From: Rivularia sp. MS3
GTDB lineage: Bacteria; Cyanobacteriota; Cyanobacteriia; Cyanobacteriales; Nostocaceae
Direction: 5' to 3'
Length of the DNA stretch: 64,000 bases
Assembly (NCBI GenBank): GCA_019192545.1
Contig: JAHCMI010000020.1
Coordinates: 1-64,000 of the forward strand
In this document: positions 45,794 through 54,960 of the stretch, piece by piece
Numbering within the stretch: the stretch's first letter is position 1
How the letters are laid out: every line of letters begins with the position of its first letter
Notes under the pieces: model-generated
What the model was told of the DNA's origin: nothing
Databases searched by the model: none
What the model saw: only the letters and a program-made list of their open reading frames with translations
Position numbers and translations under genes: made by a program

Positions 45794-45821
45794 AAACCCG
45801 TCATTGGCGGGTTTTATTTTT
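45794..45821 (+). terminator. Intrinsic terminator after the PsiE-like gene
   Basis: AAACCCG (45794-45800) and CGGGTTT (45808-45814) form a 7-bp stem, followed by a T-rich run TTATTTTTT. Confidence 0.85.
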
Positions 45822-45876
45822 TAGAATTGGTAATTGTTAATTAGGCATTGGGCATTGGGCATGGGAAATTAAAATT

Positions 45877-45955
45877 TGTAGGGTGTGTTATGGTGCGACT
45901 AAAATTTAGGCTGTGACAAATATATGTATTTCGCGCCTAACGCACCATTTTATTA
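45877..45955. repeat. GTAGGGTGTGTTA...CGCCTAACGCACC dispersed repeat
   Basis: A looser copy of the GTAGGGTGTGTTATCGCG family, with an AT-rich middle replacing the usual GCG-rich loop. Confidence 0.55.
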
Positions 45956-46034
45956 TTTGGCTGTATCTAAATTGAATCATCCTAATTAGTCATATTAATT
46001 TAAGAATCAAAATTTGATAATTACTTATTTTATT

Positions 46035-46409
46035 GTGGATAAAAAACCGATCGCAAAAATCGCTGTTGCCTTAATAGTTGCTTATACACTTAGCTATATT
46101 TGGATTCGACTGGGAACTAAAAGCATTGTTCATAGTACGGGAACATCGGGCTGTAACTACGCCACTCATTTTGTAGTACCGGGAGACTCTAGCGTTGTCA
46201 GTTATACAATAAATGCAAATTTTGCTTTACTGTTTACTCCTTTACGTTTGCTGGAACTAGGATATTGGAATTTAGTTAAACCTATTGGCTCTTCAATTTC
46301 AGAAGAGGATAGAAAGTTAAATAAATTCAAAACTTGCACAAACACCGCAATTGTCACAATACCTAGCTGGTACGTGAAACTAAAAGTATTATCACCACCT
46401 TCCAAATGA
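46035..46409 (+). CDS. Small membrane protein, paralogue of the next gene
   Basis: A 124-residue protein with an N-terminal helix (IAKIAVALIVAYTLSYIWIR) and a second hydrophobic stretch (INANFALLFTPLRLLELGYW). It aligns with its downstream neighbour in FTPLRLLE, YWN and the PxGSxIxEEDR segment, so the two are tandem paralogues. The GTG at 46035 is preferred because it aligns the start with the ATG of the neighbour; a TTG seven codons earlier also exists. Function is unknown. Confidence 0.65.
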   Translation: MDKKPIAKIAVALIVAYTLSYIWIRLGTKSIVHSTGTSGCNYATHFVVPGDSSVVSYTINANFALLFTPLRLLELGYWNLVKPIGSSISEEDRKLNKFKTCTNTAIVTIPSWYVKLKVLSPPSK

Positions 46410-46416
46410 CTCAAAG

Positions 46417-46470
46417 TGTCACAGCACCCTACAACAAATGTACTGGTTGCGGCTATTCCTAATTTGTGAA
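46417..46470. repeat. Repeat AGTGTCACAGCACCCTACA
   Basis: AGTGTCACAGCACCCTACA and the following GTTGCGGCTATTCCTAATTTG match 17536-17590 closely. In both places the repeat lies between small membrane protein genes. Confidence 0.65.
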
Positions 46471-46699
46471 AATCAAGTTTAATATCAACCTTTAATTTTG
46501 AACGTAAATATTTTTTGTAATTGGTAATTTTTAATGCTTTAATTTTAATTTACATAATTAATTTGCATTTTATTTTATGACGATACCGAACATAATTACA
46601 ACAATTAGGATTTATATAATTCCAGAGATTACTCAATATAAATACTATTTCCCAGCAGTTTAAGTAAAATAAGGTACCGTTTAGCTGTATCTAAGTATT

Positions 46700-47008
46700 A
46701 TGAAAAAAAAATCTATTATCAAAATTATCGCTGCTTCGGTATCTGCTTATATTCTATGTTATGCAGTAATTCGATTAGATGGTATGATTGTTCACTACAT
46801 GTCTACTGGTAGATGTGAGTATGTGTATCATAGCGTTGATGCCGGTGATACTAGTTTTTTCAGTCGTATAATCTATGTATTAGTAGCAGTAACATTCACT
46901 CCTCTACGTTTATTAGAACAACAATATTGGAATTGGGTTCAACCACCAGGTTCAACTATTTGGGAAGAAGATAGAAATAGATTCGAGTCTTGTCAAAATC
47001 AAGTTTAA
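46700..47008 (+). CDS. Small membrane protein, paralogue of the previous gene
   Basis: The 102-residue partner of 46035-46409. It has IIKIIAASVSAYILCYAVIR at the N-terminus, then VHYMSTGRCEYVYHSV and the shared VTFTPLRLLEQQYWNWVQPP and STIWEEDRNRFESC. A Cys in the middle (TGRCEY/TSGCNY) and one at the end are shared by both copies, which suggests a conserved disulfide or metal site outside the membrane. The start is ATG. An STRR tract (46999-47095) overlaps its end. Function is unknown. Confidence 0.7.
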   Translation: MKKKSIIKIIAASVSAYILCYAVIRLDGMIVHYMSTGRCEYVYHSVDAGDTSFFSRIIYVLVAVTFTPLRLLEQQYWNWVQPPGSTIWEEDRNRFESCQNQV

Positions 47009-47095
47009 TATTTAACCTTTGACCTTTAACCTTTAACCTTCAACCTTCAACCTTTGACCTTTGTCCTTCAACCTTCAACCTTCAACCTTCAATCT
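46999..47095. repeat. CTTTAACC/CTTCAACC heptamer array
   Basis: At least ten heptamers of CCTTTAA/CCTTCAA/CCTTTGA type lie between the small membrane gene and the convergent CorC/HlyC gene. It is the complement of the GGTTAAA array at 2979-3006. Confidence 0.85.
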
Positions 47096-48420
47096 TGATC
47101 TGAAGAATTTGAATGTGAATTTATTGACTCATTTTGCAAGATTCTAACCATAATTTTATCAACGCGATTACCATCCATATTCATAACTTCAAAACGCATA
47201 TCTTTCCATTCAAAGCTATCTGTAGCTACGGGAATGCGCCCTAAATGAGTCATGACTAAACCACCTAATGTTTGGTAACTATCGCGGGAATGGGATTCGA
47301 TTTCTTCTTCCATGTCGAAAAGTTCAAAAAACTCATCCATTGTTAACATTCCATCCAATAACCAGGAGCCATCGTCTCTTTGTACTGCTTGGGGTTCTTC
47401 TTCTTCTTCTTCGTTGGGAACATCGCCGACAATTTCAATTAATATGTCGTTTAAAGTTACCAAACCTTGAATTACTCCATATTCATCAACAACTAATGCC
47501 ACATGATTGACGGTTTGCTTAAATAACTCTAAAACTTTTAACCCACGAGTGCTTTCGGGGACAAATATCGGCTCCCGCAATCCTACCGTCAAATCCATCT
47601 GCTCGCCGCAGAAACTACGAGCCAACAAGTTAGTTACCGGAATTATTCCCAGTACATCGTCTAATCCTTCCTGACATACCGGATATCGTGAATAACCATT
47701 TTCAATGATTTTCTCGCGATTTTGAGTAATGCTATCTTTCAAATCCAACCAAATGATTTCCGGGCGTGGTGTCATGAAAGAACCAACCGGGCGATCGCCT
47801 AAACGAAATACCCGCTCAACCATGTCTTGTTCTACTTCCTCAAAGGTTCCTTCTTCGGTACCTTGTTCAATTAATACTTTGATTTCCTCTTCTGTAACTT
47901 GCGGCTCTGTAGATGGTTTAATTCCTAATAATCGTACTATTGAATCTGTAAAAAAATTTAATAAAAAAACAATAGGATAAGTAATCTTAATTAAACTTTT
48001 TATCGGTAAAGCCACAATTGAGGCAATTACTTCTGGATGATTTAATGCCAAACGCTTTGGTACTAGTTCGCCTAAAATTATAGCTAAGGTAGTAATTATT
48101 AATACCGCAGCACCGTGGGCTAAATGAAATTGGTATAAAGGAATAAAATCGAAGATAGGATATATTCTTTCATAAATAATTTGTTCACCGTAGGCACCAG
48201 CGACGATGGTAACTAAAGTTATGCCGACTTGTACGGTACCTAAAAACTCGGTAGGAGAAGAAGCTAAGTCAAAAGCGGCTCTGGCTCTGGTGTTACCTTG
48301 ATTGGCAAGTTGCTGTAAGCGAACCTTACGAGCGGAAACAATCGCTAATTCTGACATGACGAAGATGGCATTAGCGAAAATCAGTAGAAAAATAATTAGT
48401 AACTCAAAATTAAGGGACAT
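47089..48420 (-). CDS. CorC/HlyC family (CNNM-type) transporter-associated protein
   Basis: A 443-residue membrane protein of the DUF21-CBS-CorC_HlyC family, linked to Mg2+/Co2+ efflux and often misnamed hemolysin. The DUF21 transmembrane part (about 1-190) begins MSLNFELLIIFLLIFANAIF and includes SELAIVSARKVRLQQLANQG. Two CBS domains follow (about 210-335, with FMTPRPEIIWLD and ALVVDEYGVIQGLVTLNDIL), then the C-terminal FAD-like CorC domain (about 350-430). The start is ATG. Its 3' end runs into the heptamer array at 46999-47095. Confidence 0.92.
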   Translation of the reverse strand: MSLNFELLIIFLLIFANAIFVMSELAIVSARKVRLQQLANQGNTRARAAFDLASSPTEFLGTVQVGITLVTIVAGAYGEQIIYERIYPIFDFIPLYQFHLAHGAAVLIITTLAIILGELVPKRLALNHPEVIASIVALPIKSLIKITYPIVFLLNFFTDSIVRLLGIKPSTEPQVTEEEIKVLIEQGTEEGTFEEVEQDMVERVFRLGDRPVGSFMTPRPEIIWLDLKDSITQNREKIIENGYSRYPVCQEGLDDVLGIIPVTNLLARSFCGEQMDLTVGLREPIFVPESTRGLKVLELFKQTVNHVALVVDEYGVIQGLVTLNDILIEIVGDVPNEEEEEEPQAVQRDDGSWLLDGMLTMDEFFELFDMEEEIESHSRDSYQTLGGLVMTHLGRIPVATDSFEWKDMRFEVMNMDGNRVDKIMVRILQNESINSHSNSSDQD

Positions 48421-48964
48421 TTCTTAATTGCCGTTGTTTTTCGGCTAGTTATGCTGTAATTGTAATTTTTAAGTATTTAGCATCCTAGGGATACTAATAA
48501 AAGACTCTAAATACATAAAATTTCCTCTAGGAAAGAAATTAATTGACCGAATTGAGAACACAATACACGTATATTAGCCGGAAGTTTCAGTCGTAATTTT
48601 ACTAGGGAAAACCAGTTTTAACGCAAAATTTTCGGTTGACGCTTCTAAAATAGTAAAGGGGGCATTGAACGCGCATGACTGCTTGCCTGTATTTTAGAAA
48701 AGGGCTAATTTACCGATGTACTCCTAAAAAAATGGGCAGGCTTTAAAAAAAACCTCGTTTTCAAACCTAGGGAATCGTCCGTTCTGGGTCTGGAAGACCC
48801 AGAACGGGAAGCCTGCCCATTTTTTTACAGAAGAATTGTGACCCACAATACTTTGATGTATTCAGGAAAAGGTCTGTATATAGCTCAAAATTAACCGAAT
48901 TTTCGGAGTTCAATTTTTCATACCCGGTGAGGGCTGCTAAGTTAAAATTACGAATTATAAAGTC
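48421..48964. other. 544-bp divergent region with MITE-like element
   Basis: The region lies between the CorC/HlyC gene and mfd and holds both promoters. Its main feature is the 99-bp inverted-repeat element at 48727-48825. No gene was recognised. Confidence 0.6.
48727..48825. mobile_element. MITE-like element with perfect terminal inverted repeats
   Basis: The termini AAAAAATGGGCAGGCTT (48727-48743) and AAGCCTGCCCATTTTTT (48809-48825) are perfect 17-bp inverted repeats. The element is flanked on both sides by TA (48725-48726 and 48826-48827), as in TA-duplicating IS630/Tc1-mariner elements. Inside, a second perfect 13-bp inverted repeat (48779-48791 and 48795-48807, loop GGA) lies against the right end, and a 35-base single-strand-like spacer lies on the left. 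It encodes no protein. It may also work as a terminator or RNA hairpin. Confidence 0.65.
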
Positions 48965-51900
48965 ATGGCTTTTTCTTCCATAGTGCGTGCTTTGGGACGT
49001 TCTTCCCTTACCACCGAACTACTTTCTAAATTAAAGACACAAACACAATTACAGTTAAATGGGATTCCACGTTTACCAAAGGGCTTGGTAGCTTCAGCAT
49101 TAGCGAATAGTTCGCAGCGGAATTTATTTGTGGTCTGCGCGACTTTGGAAGAAGCCGGACGTTGGACTACTCAATTGGAAGCGATGGGATTCGCGACCAT
49201 ACATTTTTATCCTACTTCTGAAGCATCTCCTTACGAACCTTTTGACCCGGAAACGGAGATGACTTGGGGGCAAATGCAGGTTTTAGCCGATTTAATCCAA
49301 TTTTCTCCAGAATCTAATAAACCTTCTAATTCCATAGCTGTAATCGCTACTCAAGCAGCTTTACAACCCCATTTACCACCTCCGGAAGCATTCAAGCCTT
49401 TTTGTTTAAATATTGCCAAGGGAATGGAATTTAATCTTGGTACCTTTGCAAAAAAAATGGCTGCTTTAGGATATGAAAGGGTTCCTTTGGTGGAGATGGA
49501 AGGTACTTGGAGTCGAAGAGGGGACATTGTAGATGTGTTTCCGGTATCTTCGGAATTGCCAGTACGTTTGGATTGGTTTGGCGATGAAATCGAGCAAATT
49601 CGCGAATTTGACCCTTCTACTCAGCGCTCTGCTTTAGATAAAATCGACCGGATAATTCTTACTCCCACTAGTTTTGCTCCTATATTAATTGCCGACGAGC
49701 GGTTTAATGCTTCTGTAGAAAATTATCTTTCACCAGAGGAAAAAGAACAATTAGAATCTGGACAGTTGTTGGAAGGTACCCGCAGATTTTTGGGTGTAGC
49801 TTACGAGCAGCCTGCTTCTTTATTAGATTATTTACCCCAAAACACTTTAGTTGCTGTTGACGAAGTAGAGCAGTGTTACGCTCATAGTTCGCTGTGGGTG
49901 GAGAATGCCGAGGAGCAGTGGAGGGGAGTAGAGAAGCTAGAAGGGGAAGAGGAGAGAGATGATAACTCCCCAATGCCCGATGCCCCATGCCCAATGCCCC
50001 ATATTCAATTACCAAGAATTCACCGTTTTTGGGAAGAGTGTCTCAAGGATTTAGAAAAGTTTGAAACTTTGTATTTATCGGAGATAGCTGAGGAAGGTAG
50101 CGATGCGATTAATTTGGCAGCTCGTTCGATTCCGGTGACTCCTCATGCTTTTGCCAAGTTGGCAGAAACGTTAAGGGAAGAACGCGATCGCAATTTTAAT
50201 ATTTGGTTAATTTCGGCTCAACCTTCTCGTTCGGTTGCTCTTTTACAGGAACACGATTGTCCGGCTCAGTTTATTCCTAACCCCCGCGATTATCAAGCTA
50301 TTGATAGAACGCAGGTTAGTCACGTTCCGGTTGCTTTAAAATATTCTGGGCTGGCTGAGTTAGAAGGTTTTATTTTACCTACTTTCAGAATAGTTGTTGT
50401 TACCGACAAGGAATTTTACGGACAGCATACTTTAGCAACTCCCGGTTACGTTAGAAAGCGTCGTAAAGCTAGTTCTAAAAAGGTTGACCCCAATAAGTTA
50501 CGTCCGGGTGATTATGTAATTCATCGCAATCACGGTTTGGGTCAATTTCTGAAGTTGGAAAGTTTAACGGTTAATAACGAAACTCGCGATTATTTAGTTG
50601 TTAAGTATGCAGATGGATTGTTAAGAGTAGCAGCCGACCAAGTTGGGGCTTTATCTCGCTTTCGGACAACTACCAACAAGTCTCCGCAGTTAAATAAAAT
50701 GACGGGTAAGGCTTGGGAAAATACTAAAAATAAAGTCCGCAAAACCGTTAAGAAATTAGCGGTTGATTTATTAAAACTGTATTCTCAACGTTCCCAACAA
50801 ACTGGTTTTACTTATCCCCAGGATTCCCCTTGGCAAGAAGAGATGGAAGATTCTTTTCCATATCAACCTACTACCGACCAGTTAAAAGCTACTCAGGACG
50901 TAAAACGGGATATGGAAAGCGAGCGTCCGATGGATCGCTTAGTCTGCGGCGATGTGGGTTTTGGTAAAACTGAAGTGGCAATCAGAGCTATATTTAAAGC
51001 CGTAACTTCTGGCAAGCAAGTGGCTTTACTCGCACCAACTACTATTCTTACCCAGCAGCACTACCATACTTTAAAAGAAAGATTTGCTCCCTACCCCATA
51101 AATGTAGGATTGCTCAATCGTTTTCGTACTGCCGAAGAAAAGCGGAACATACAGAAAAGATTGTTAACGGGTGAATTAGATATTGTTGTCGGTACCCATC
51201 AACTTTTAGGAAAAAGCGTTCAATACAAAGATTTAGGTTTATTAGTAGTAGATGAAGAACAAAGATTTGGGGTAAATCAAAAAGAAAAAATCAAATCCCT
51301 GAAAACTCAAGTTGACGTACTTACCCTAAGTGCAACACCTATTCCCCGTACCTTATATATGTCGCTTTCGGGTATCCGGGAAATGAGTTTGATTACCACA
51401 CCACCACCATCAAGAAGACCAATTCAAACTCATCTTTCGCCAATGAATCCCGAAGCCATTCGCACCGCTATTCGTCAAGAATTAGACAGAGGCGGTCAGG
51501 TATTTTACGTAGTTCCACGGGTAGAGGGGATAGAGGAAAAATCAGCCTTTATTCGAGAGATGATACCGAGTGCCAGGATTGCGATCGCTCACGGTCAAAT
51601 GGAAGCCAGCGAGTTAGAATCTATCATGCTTTCTTTCAGTAGTGGGGAAGCAGAAATTCTCATTTGTACGACAATTATTGAATCCGGTTTAGATATTCCC
51701 CGAGTTAATACAATATTGATTGAAGACGCGCAGAAATTCGGCTTAGCACAACTTTATCAATTAAGGGGAAGAGTTGGACGTGCGGGAATTCAAGCTCATG
51801 CATGGTTATTTTATCCCAGACAAAGGTCATTATCAGAAGCAGCTAGGAAAAGATTAAGAGCAATTCAAGAATTTACACAATTGGGTTCCGGTTATCAACT

Positions 51901-52513
51901 AGCAATGCGAGACATGGAAATCAGGGGGGTTGGAAACTTACTAGGAGCAGAGCAATCCGGACAAATGAACGTCATCGGCTTCGATTTATATATGGAAATG
52001 TTAGAAGAAGCCATTCGTGAAATTCGGGGACAGGAAATACCCACAGTCGAAGATACTCAAATCGACTTGAATTTGACAGCATTTATTCCAAAAGATTACA
52101 TTACCGACTTAGATCAAAAGATGAGCGCATATCGTGCCGTAGCTGTAGCCAATTCCAAGCAAGAATTAGCAATGATTGCAGCAGAATGGAACGATAGATA
52201 CGGTACAGTACCCAACTCAGCGAATCAGTTATTACGAGTAATGGAATTAAAACAGCTAGCTAAGAATTTAGGATTTAGCCGCATAAAACCAGATGGCAAA
52301 CAGCATATAGTCTTAGAAACCCCAATGGAAGAACCCGGTTGGAAAATGCTAGCTGAAAAACTACCGCAAAATATGATGAGTAGATTTGTATATTCACCAG
52401 GGAAAGTTACCGTCAGAGGTTTAGGAGTAATGAAAGCAGACGTACAGTTGCAAACATTAATCGATGCATTTACTAAAATGCAAGATGCCGTGCCGGAAAT
52501 GGCGATAGCTTAA
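48965..52513 (+). CDS. mfd: Transcription-repair coupling factor
   Basis: A superfamily 2 translocase that dislodges stalled RNA polymerase and recruits UvrA to transcription-blocking lesions. The 1182-residue protein has UvrB-like modules (1-320), the RNA-polymerase-interacting domain [17 protein letters not shown] (about 515), the Walker A motif [11 protein letters not shown] (about 665) and VVDEEQRFG, then [13 protein letters not shown]. The C-terminal TRCF domain includes [13 protein letters not shown] before the last 190 residues. Residues about 318-347 carry an extra low-complexity stretch ([20 protein letters not shown]) that at DNA level is a CCCAATGCCC STRR inserted in frame. Confidence 0.97.
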   Translation: MAFSSIVRALGRSSLTTELLSKLKTQTQLQLNGIPRLPKGLVASALANSSQRNLFVVCATLEEAGRWTTQLEAMGFATIHFYPTSEASPYEPFDPETEMTWGQMQVLADLIQFSPESNKPSNSIAVIATQAALQPHLPPPEAFKPFCLNIAKGMEFNLGTFAKKMAALGYERVPLVEMEGTWSRRGDIVDVFPVSSELPVRLDWFGDEIEQIREFDPSTQRSALDKIDRIILTPTSFAPILIADERFNASVENYLSPEEKEQLESGQLLEGTRRFLGVAYEQPASLLDYLPQNTLVAVDEVEQCYAHSSLWVENAEEQWRGVEKLEGEEERDDNSPMPDAPCPMPHIQLPRIHRFWEECLKDLEKFETLYLSEIAEEGSDAINLAARSIPVTPHAFAKLAETLREERDRNFNIWLISAQPSRSVALLQEHDCPAQFIPNPRDYQAIDRTQVSHVPVALKYSGLAELEGFILPTFRIVVVTDKEFYGQHTLATPGYVRKRRKASSKKVDPNKLRPGDYVIHRNHGLGQFLKLESLTVNNETRDYLVVKYADGLLRVAADQVGALSRFRTTTNKSPQLNKMTGKAWENTKNKVRKTVKKLAVDLLKLYSQRSQQTGFTYPQDSPWQEEMEDSFPYQPTTDQLKATQDVKRDMESERPMDRLVCGDVGFGKTEVAIRAIFKAVTSGKQVALLAPTTILTQQHYHTLKERFAPYPINVGLLNRFRTAEEKRNIQKRLLTGELDIVVGTHQLLGKSVQYKDLGLLVVDEEQRFGVNQKEKIKSLKTQVDVLTLSATPIPRTLYMSLSGIREMSLITTPPPSRRPIQTHLSPMNPEAIRTAIRQELDRGGQVFYVVPRVEGIEEKSAFIREMIPSARIAIAHGQMEASELESIMLSFSSGEAEILICTTIIESGLDIPRVNTILIEDAQKFGLAQLYQLRGRVGRAGIQAHAWLFYPRQRSLSEAARKRLRAIQEFTQLGSGYQLAMRDMEIRGVGNLLGAEQSGQMNVIGFDLYMEMLEEAIREIRGQEIPTVEDTQIDLNLTAFIPKDYITDLDQKMSAYRAVAVANSKQELAMIAAEWNDRYGTVPNSANQLLRVMELKQLAKNLGFSRIKPDGKQHIVLETPMEEPGWKMLAEKLPQNMMSRFVYSPGKVTVRGLGVMKADVQLQTLIDAFTKMQDAVPEMAIA
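49970..50005. repeat. CCCAATG/CCCCATG STRR inside mfd
   Basis: CCAATGCCCGATGCCCC followed by ATGCCCAATGCCCC are imperfect heptamers identical in type to the intergenic tract at 26450-26490. They are read in frame as [12 protein letters not shown]. Confidence 0.8.
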
Positions 52514-52964
52514 GTTCGTTCGTAGTTGCGCTTTAGCGCCAAACATTTTCAATTAAAACGAGTTATTTATCTTCATAGTGCATTATCACTTTTTGGTAAT
52601 GCACTATTTTTATATATTTATATAGTTATATTAAACTTGTTTGTATGGGGATTATATATTTTTAAACGCAAAGGAACGCAGAGGAGCGCAGAGTTTTTTG
52701 TCCGCATTTTTATTATTCTCATACGGAATTATTACTAAGCGGAATTTACCGATTACAAGGTCAATATATTTTGTTATTAAATGAATATTAATTTTTACTT
52801 AACTACATAGTTCGTAGGGTGCGTTATCGCGGAGCGTAACGCACCACTAAATGTTGCAATCAAACGGAATTTACGGATTATGAATTCAGTATTCTATGCT
52901 ATCAACTATGTATCGAATTGGTAGCTATACCCAATCAGTAGGTAATAAAGCATAGATATTGAAG
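52514..52964. other. 451-bp intergenic region after mfd
   Basis: The region contains GTTCGTAGTTGCGC (52516-52529, also near 30368), the mfd terminator (52575-52614), an inverted copy of the CTCTGCGCTC repeat (52667-52693) and a GTAGGGTGCGTTATCGCGGAGCGTAACGCACC repeat (52813-52847). An open frame at 52526-52738 follows these repeats and is not called. Confidence 0.6.
52575..52614 (+). terminator. Intrinsic terminator of mfd
   Basis: ATAGTGCATTA (52575-52585) and TAATGCACTAT (52597-52607) form an 11-bp perfect stem, followed by TTTTTAT. Confidence 0.85.
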
Positions 52965-53837
52965 ATGAAAAAAATAATAACAATTCTGCTTACAGCAATA
53001 ACTTTAACAGCCTGTACGCAAATTCAAAAGCCAGTTAAAAGTTTTACTCAATGGTGTGAGGAGAAATCAACTTTACCTCAAAAAACAAAGCGTACAGTTG
53101 AAATATTGTTGAAAAAAGCAGGTACTCAAAATTGTGAAAATGCTAATACAAAACTGAGTAAATTAAATAAGCTTTACCTTCCCTCTATTAAAATCAGCGA
53201 TTTAAAACCGCTTTCTTCTTTAAGTAATTTAGCCTTTCTTAATCTTAATTCCAATAAAATTAGCGATGTAAAGCCGCTTGCTAATTTAACTAACTTAACC
53301 ATTCTTAGTCTTGATGCAAATCAAATTAGCGATGTAAAGCCGCTTAGTAATTTAACTAAATTGACTTACCTTGGACTAGGAAAAAATAAGATAAGCAATT
53401 TAGAAGCGCTTAAAAACCTAACTAATTTAACCAACCTTAGTCTTTGGGAGAATCAAATTAGCGATGTAAAGCCGCTTTCTAATTTAACTAATTTGACCAA
53501 CCTTAATCTTTGGAGAAATCAAATAAGCAATGTAAAAGAACTTTCTAATTTAACTAATTTAGCTGAACTTTGGCTTAATCAGAATAAAATAAGCAATTTA
53601 AAAGGGCTTGAAAAATTAATTAATTTGACTGAGCTTTTTCTTGGGGAAAATCAAATAAGCGATGTAAAGCCGCTTTCTGATTTAACTAATTTAAATACGC
53701 TTGGGCTTAGTAAAAATAAGATTATTGACGTAAAACCGCTTTCTTATTTGACTAATTTAACTTATCTTGACCTTACAAAGAATCCAATCATAAATGAAAC
53801 TTGTCCATTACAAGAAAAGTATGTATGTAAGTTTTAG
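52965..53837 (+). CDS. Leucine-rich repeat lipoprotein (internalin-like repeats)
   Basis: A 290-residue surface or periplasmic protein. The signal peptide KKIITILLTAITLTAC ends in the lipobox LTAC. An N-terminal cap (about 20-65) with KSFTQWCEEKSTLPQKTK and KKAGTQNCENAN precedes about nine 22-residue leucine-rich repeats of the SDS22/internalin type. Their consensus is L..L.L..N.ISDVKPLSNLTN, from about 66 to 265. A C-terminal cap LTKNPIINETCPLQEKYVCK closes the array. The start is the ATG at 52965; a TTG two codons earlier is possible. The paralogue at 54536 has both caps but no repeats. Confidence 0.9.
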   Translation: MKKIITILLTAITLTACTQIQKPVKSFTQWCEEKSTLPQKTKRTVEILLKKAGTQNCENANTKLSKLNKLYLPSIKISDLKPLSSLSNLAFLNLNSNKISDVKPLANLTNLTILSLDANQISDVKPLSNLTKLTYLGLGKNKISNLEALKNLTNLTNLSLWENQISDVKPLSNLTNLTNLNLWRNQISNVKELSNLTNLAELWLNQNKISNLKGLEKLINLTELFLGENQISDVKPLSDLTNLNTLGLSKNKIIDVKPLSYLTNLTYLDLTKNPIINETCPLQEKYVCKF

Positions 53838-53924
53838 CAACTAAGAGGAGGCTGTAACTGGTAAATTGTGGCTCTCCTTAGATTGGCGATTGCCTTACAA
53901 TATCAAACATAATTATTAATACCC

Positions 53925-54275
53925 CTAAAACTCCTTCTTCAAAATACTATCAGCATTATCAATACAAGCTTCATACTTATCTTGTTCTAAATATACTGGC
54001 ATATTATTGCATTCCCAATATAAATAAGCCCTTCTAACTTCGCTATCAAAATTAAAGTCAATAGAAGGGTCATTTTCTAAAGCTGTTTGATAACAATTTA
54101 TAAACTTATCCCTATCTGCGCGAAATTCTTGACACCCTTCTAAATAATTACTGAATTTATTGCGAATCTTAGCTTGCTCTTTCGCTATATCTCCAAATTC
54201 AACTGGCGTAAAACTAAAATCGCATCCCGTCAACAAAATAGCTGCAATGTGAATTATACAGATATATTTTTTCAT
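53925..54275 (-). CDS. Small putative lipoprotein
   Basis: A 116-residue product beginning MKKYICIIHIAAILLTGCDF, a type II signal with lipobox LLTGC. The mature domain is acidic and helical and has several Cys (about GCQEF, NCYQTAL, WECNNM, EACIDN). These could form disulfides in the periplasm. The ATG at 54275 is preferred because it starts directly at the signal; an ATG 23 codons upstream would put extra residues before it. The family is not recognised. It lies between the LRR gene and its truncated paralogue, on the opposite strand. Confidence 0.7.
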   Translation of the reverse strand: MKKYICIIHIAAILLTGCDFSFTPVEFGDIAKEQAKIRNKFSNYLEGCQEFRADRDKFINCYQTALENDPSIDFNFDSEVRRAYLYWECNNMPVYLEQDKYEACIDNADSILKKEF

Positions 54276-54535
54276 TCGGTTTTCACATGGTTTTATGTAT
54301 AGACTTATTCCACAATTCTTAGTTTCTCTCGATATGATTCCCAATTAATTTGTTTAGTGCGATCGCGCAGATGTGCAACTAATCGCATCAAGTTGAAATA
54401 CGTGAATTTTTGTCTACATTAAATCTTCAATCCAACAAAGTTAATAGCTTGCGAAATTAACATCGTGTGTGATGAAGTATGTATTAGACTGCTTTATAAG
54501 CATTATTAAATACATAAAAATACGTAGACAATTAA

Positions 54536-54826
54536 ATGAAAAAAATATTTATATCCCTTTTCAGTATAATTACTTTGAGTCATGCAACAGCTATTGCAGC
54601 CCCTTTTCAACCACCTATTAAAACTTTTATAGAATACTGCCAGCAAAAATCAACACTGCCCGAAGCAACGAAACATACCGTCGAAGTCTTATTAAAAAAA
54701 GCTGGTACTCAAGATTGTCAGCAAGCGAATCGGAAACTTAAAAGTTTGACTTGGTTTAATTTAACGGCAAATCCTATCAAAAATAAAACTTGCCCTATAA
54801 AGCCAAAGTCTATATGTGGATTTTAG
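54536..54826 (+). CDS. Repeat-less paralogue of the LRR protein
   Basis: A 96-residue exported protein. The signal peptide (KKIFISLFSIITLSHATAIA) ends in a conventional cleavage site rather than a lipobox. The N-cap (KTFIEYCQQKSTLPEATKHT and KKAGTQDCQQANRKL) and C-cap (LTANPIKNKTCPIKPKSICG) both match the LRR protein at 52965-53837. In that protein the caps flank about nine leucine-rich repeats; here almost nothing lies between them. It is therefore either an LRR gene that lost its array or the ancestral cap pair. A hairpin (54851-54887) follows. Confidence 0.8.
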   Translation: MKKIFISLFSIITLSHATAIAAPFQPPIKTFIEYCQQKSTLPEATKHTVEVLLKKAGTQDCQQANRKLKSLTWFNLTANPIKNKTCPIKPKSICGF

Positions 54827-54850
54827 TTACTCCAACATGAAAAAGCGAAC

Positions 54851-54887
54851 ATATCCTAGCTAGTAATCTAATTTCAAACTAGGATAT
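54851..54887 (+). terminator. Possible terminator hairpin
   Basis: ATATCCTAG (54851-54859) and CTAGGATAT (54879-54887) form a 9-bp stem with a long loop just past the repeat-less LRR paralogue. The following TTCC is a poor T-run, so this is a weak call. Confidence 0.45.
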
Positions 54888-54960
54888 TTCCTTGCTGGCG
54901 ACAACCAATAATTGATGCAGATTTTAGCGATCGCTAATACTACACATTCCATGTTTTACA

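Noticed and set aside
52526-52738. Plus-strand open frame of 70 codons after mfd
   Set aside because: It runs through the mfd terminator and a dispersed repeat, so it is unlikely to be a gene.
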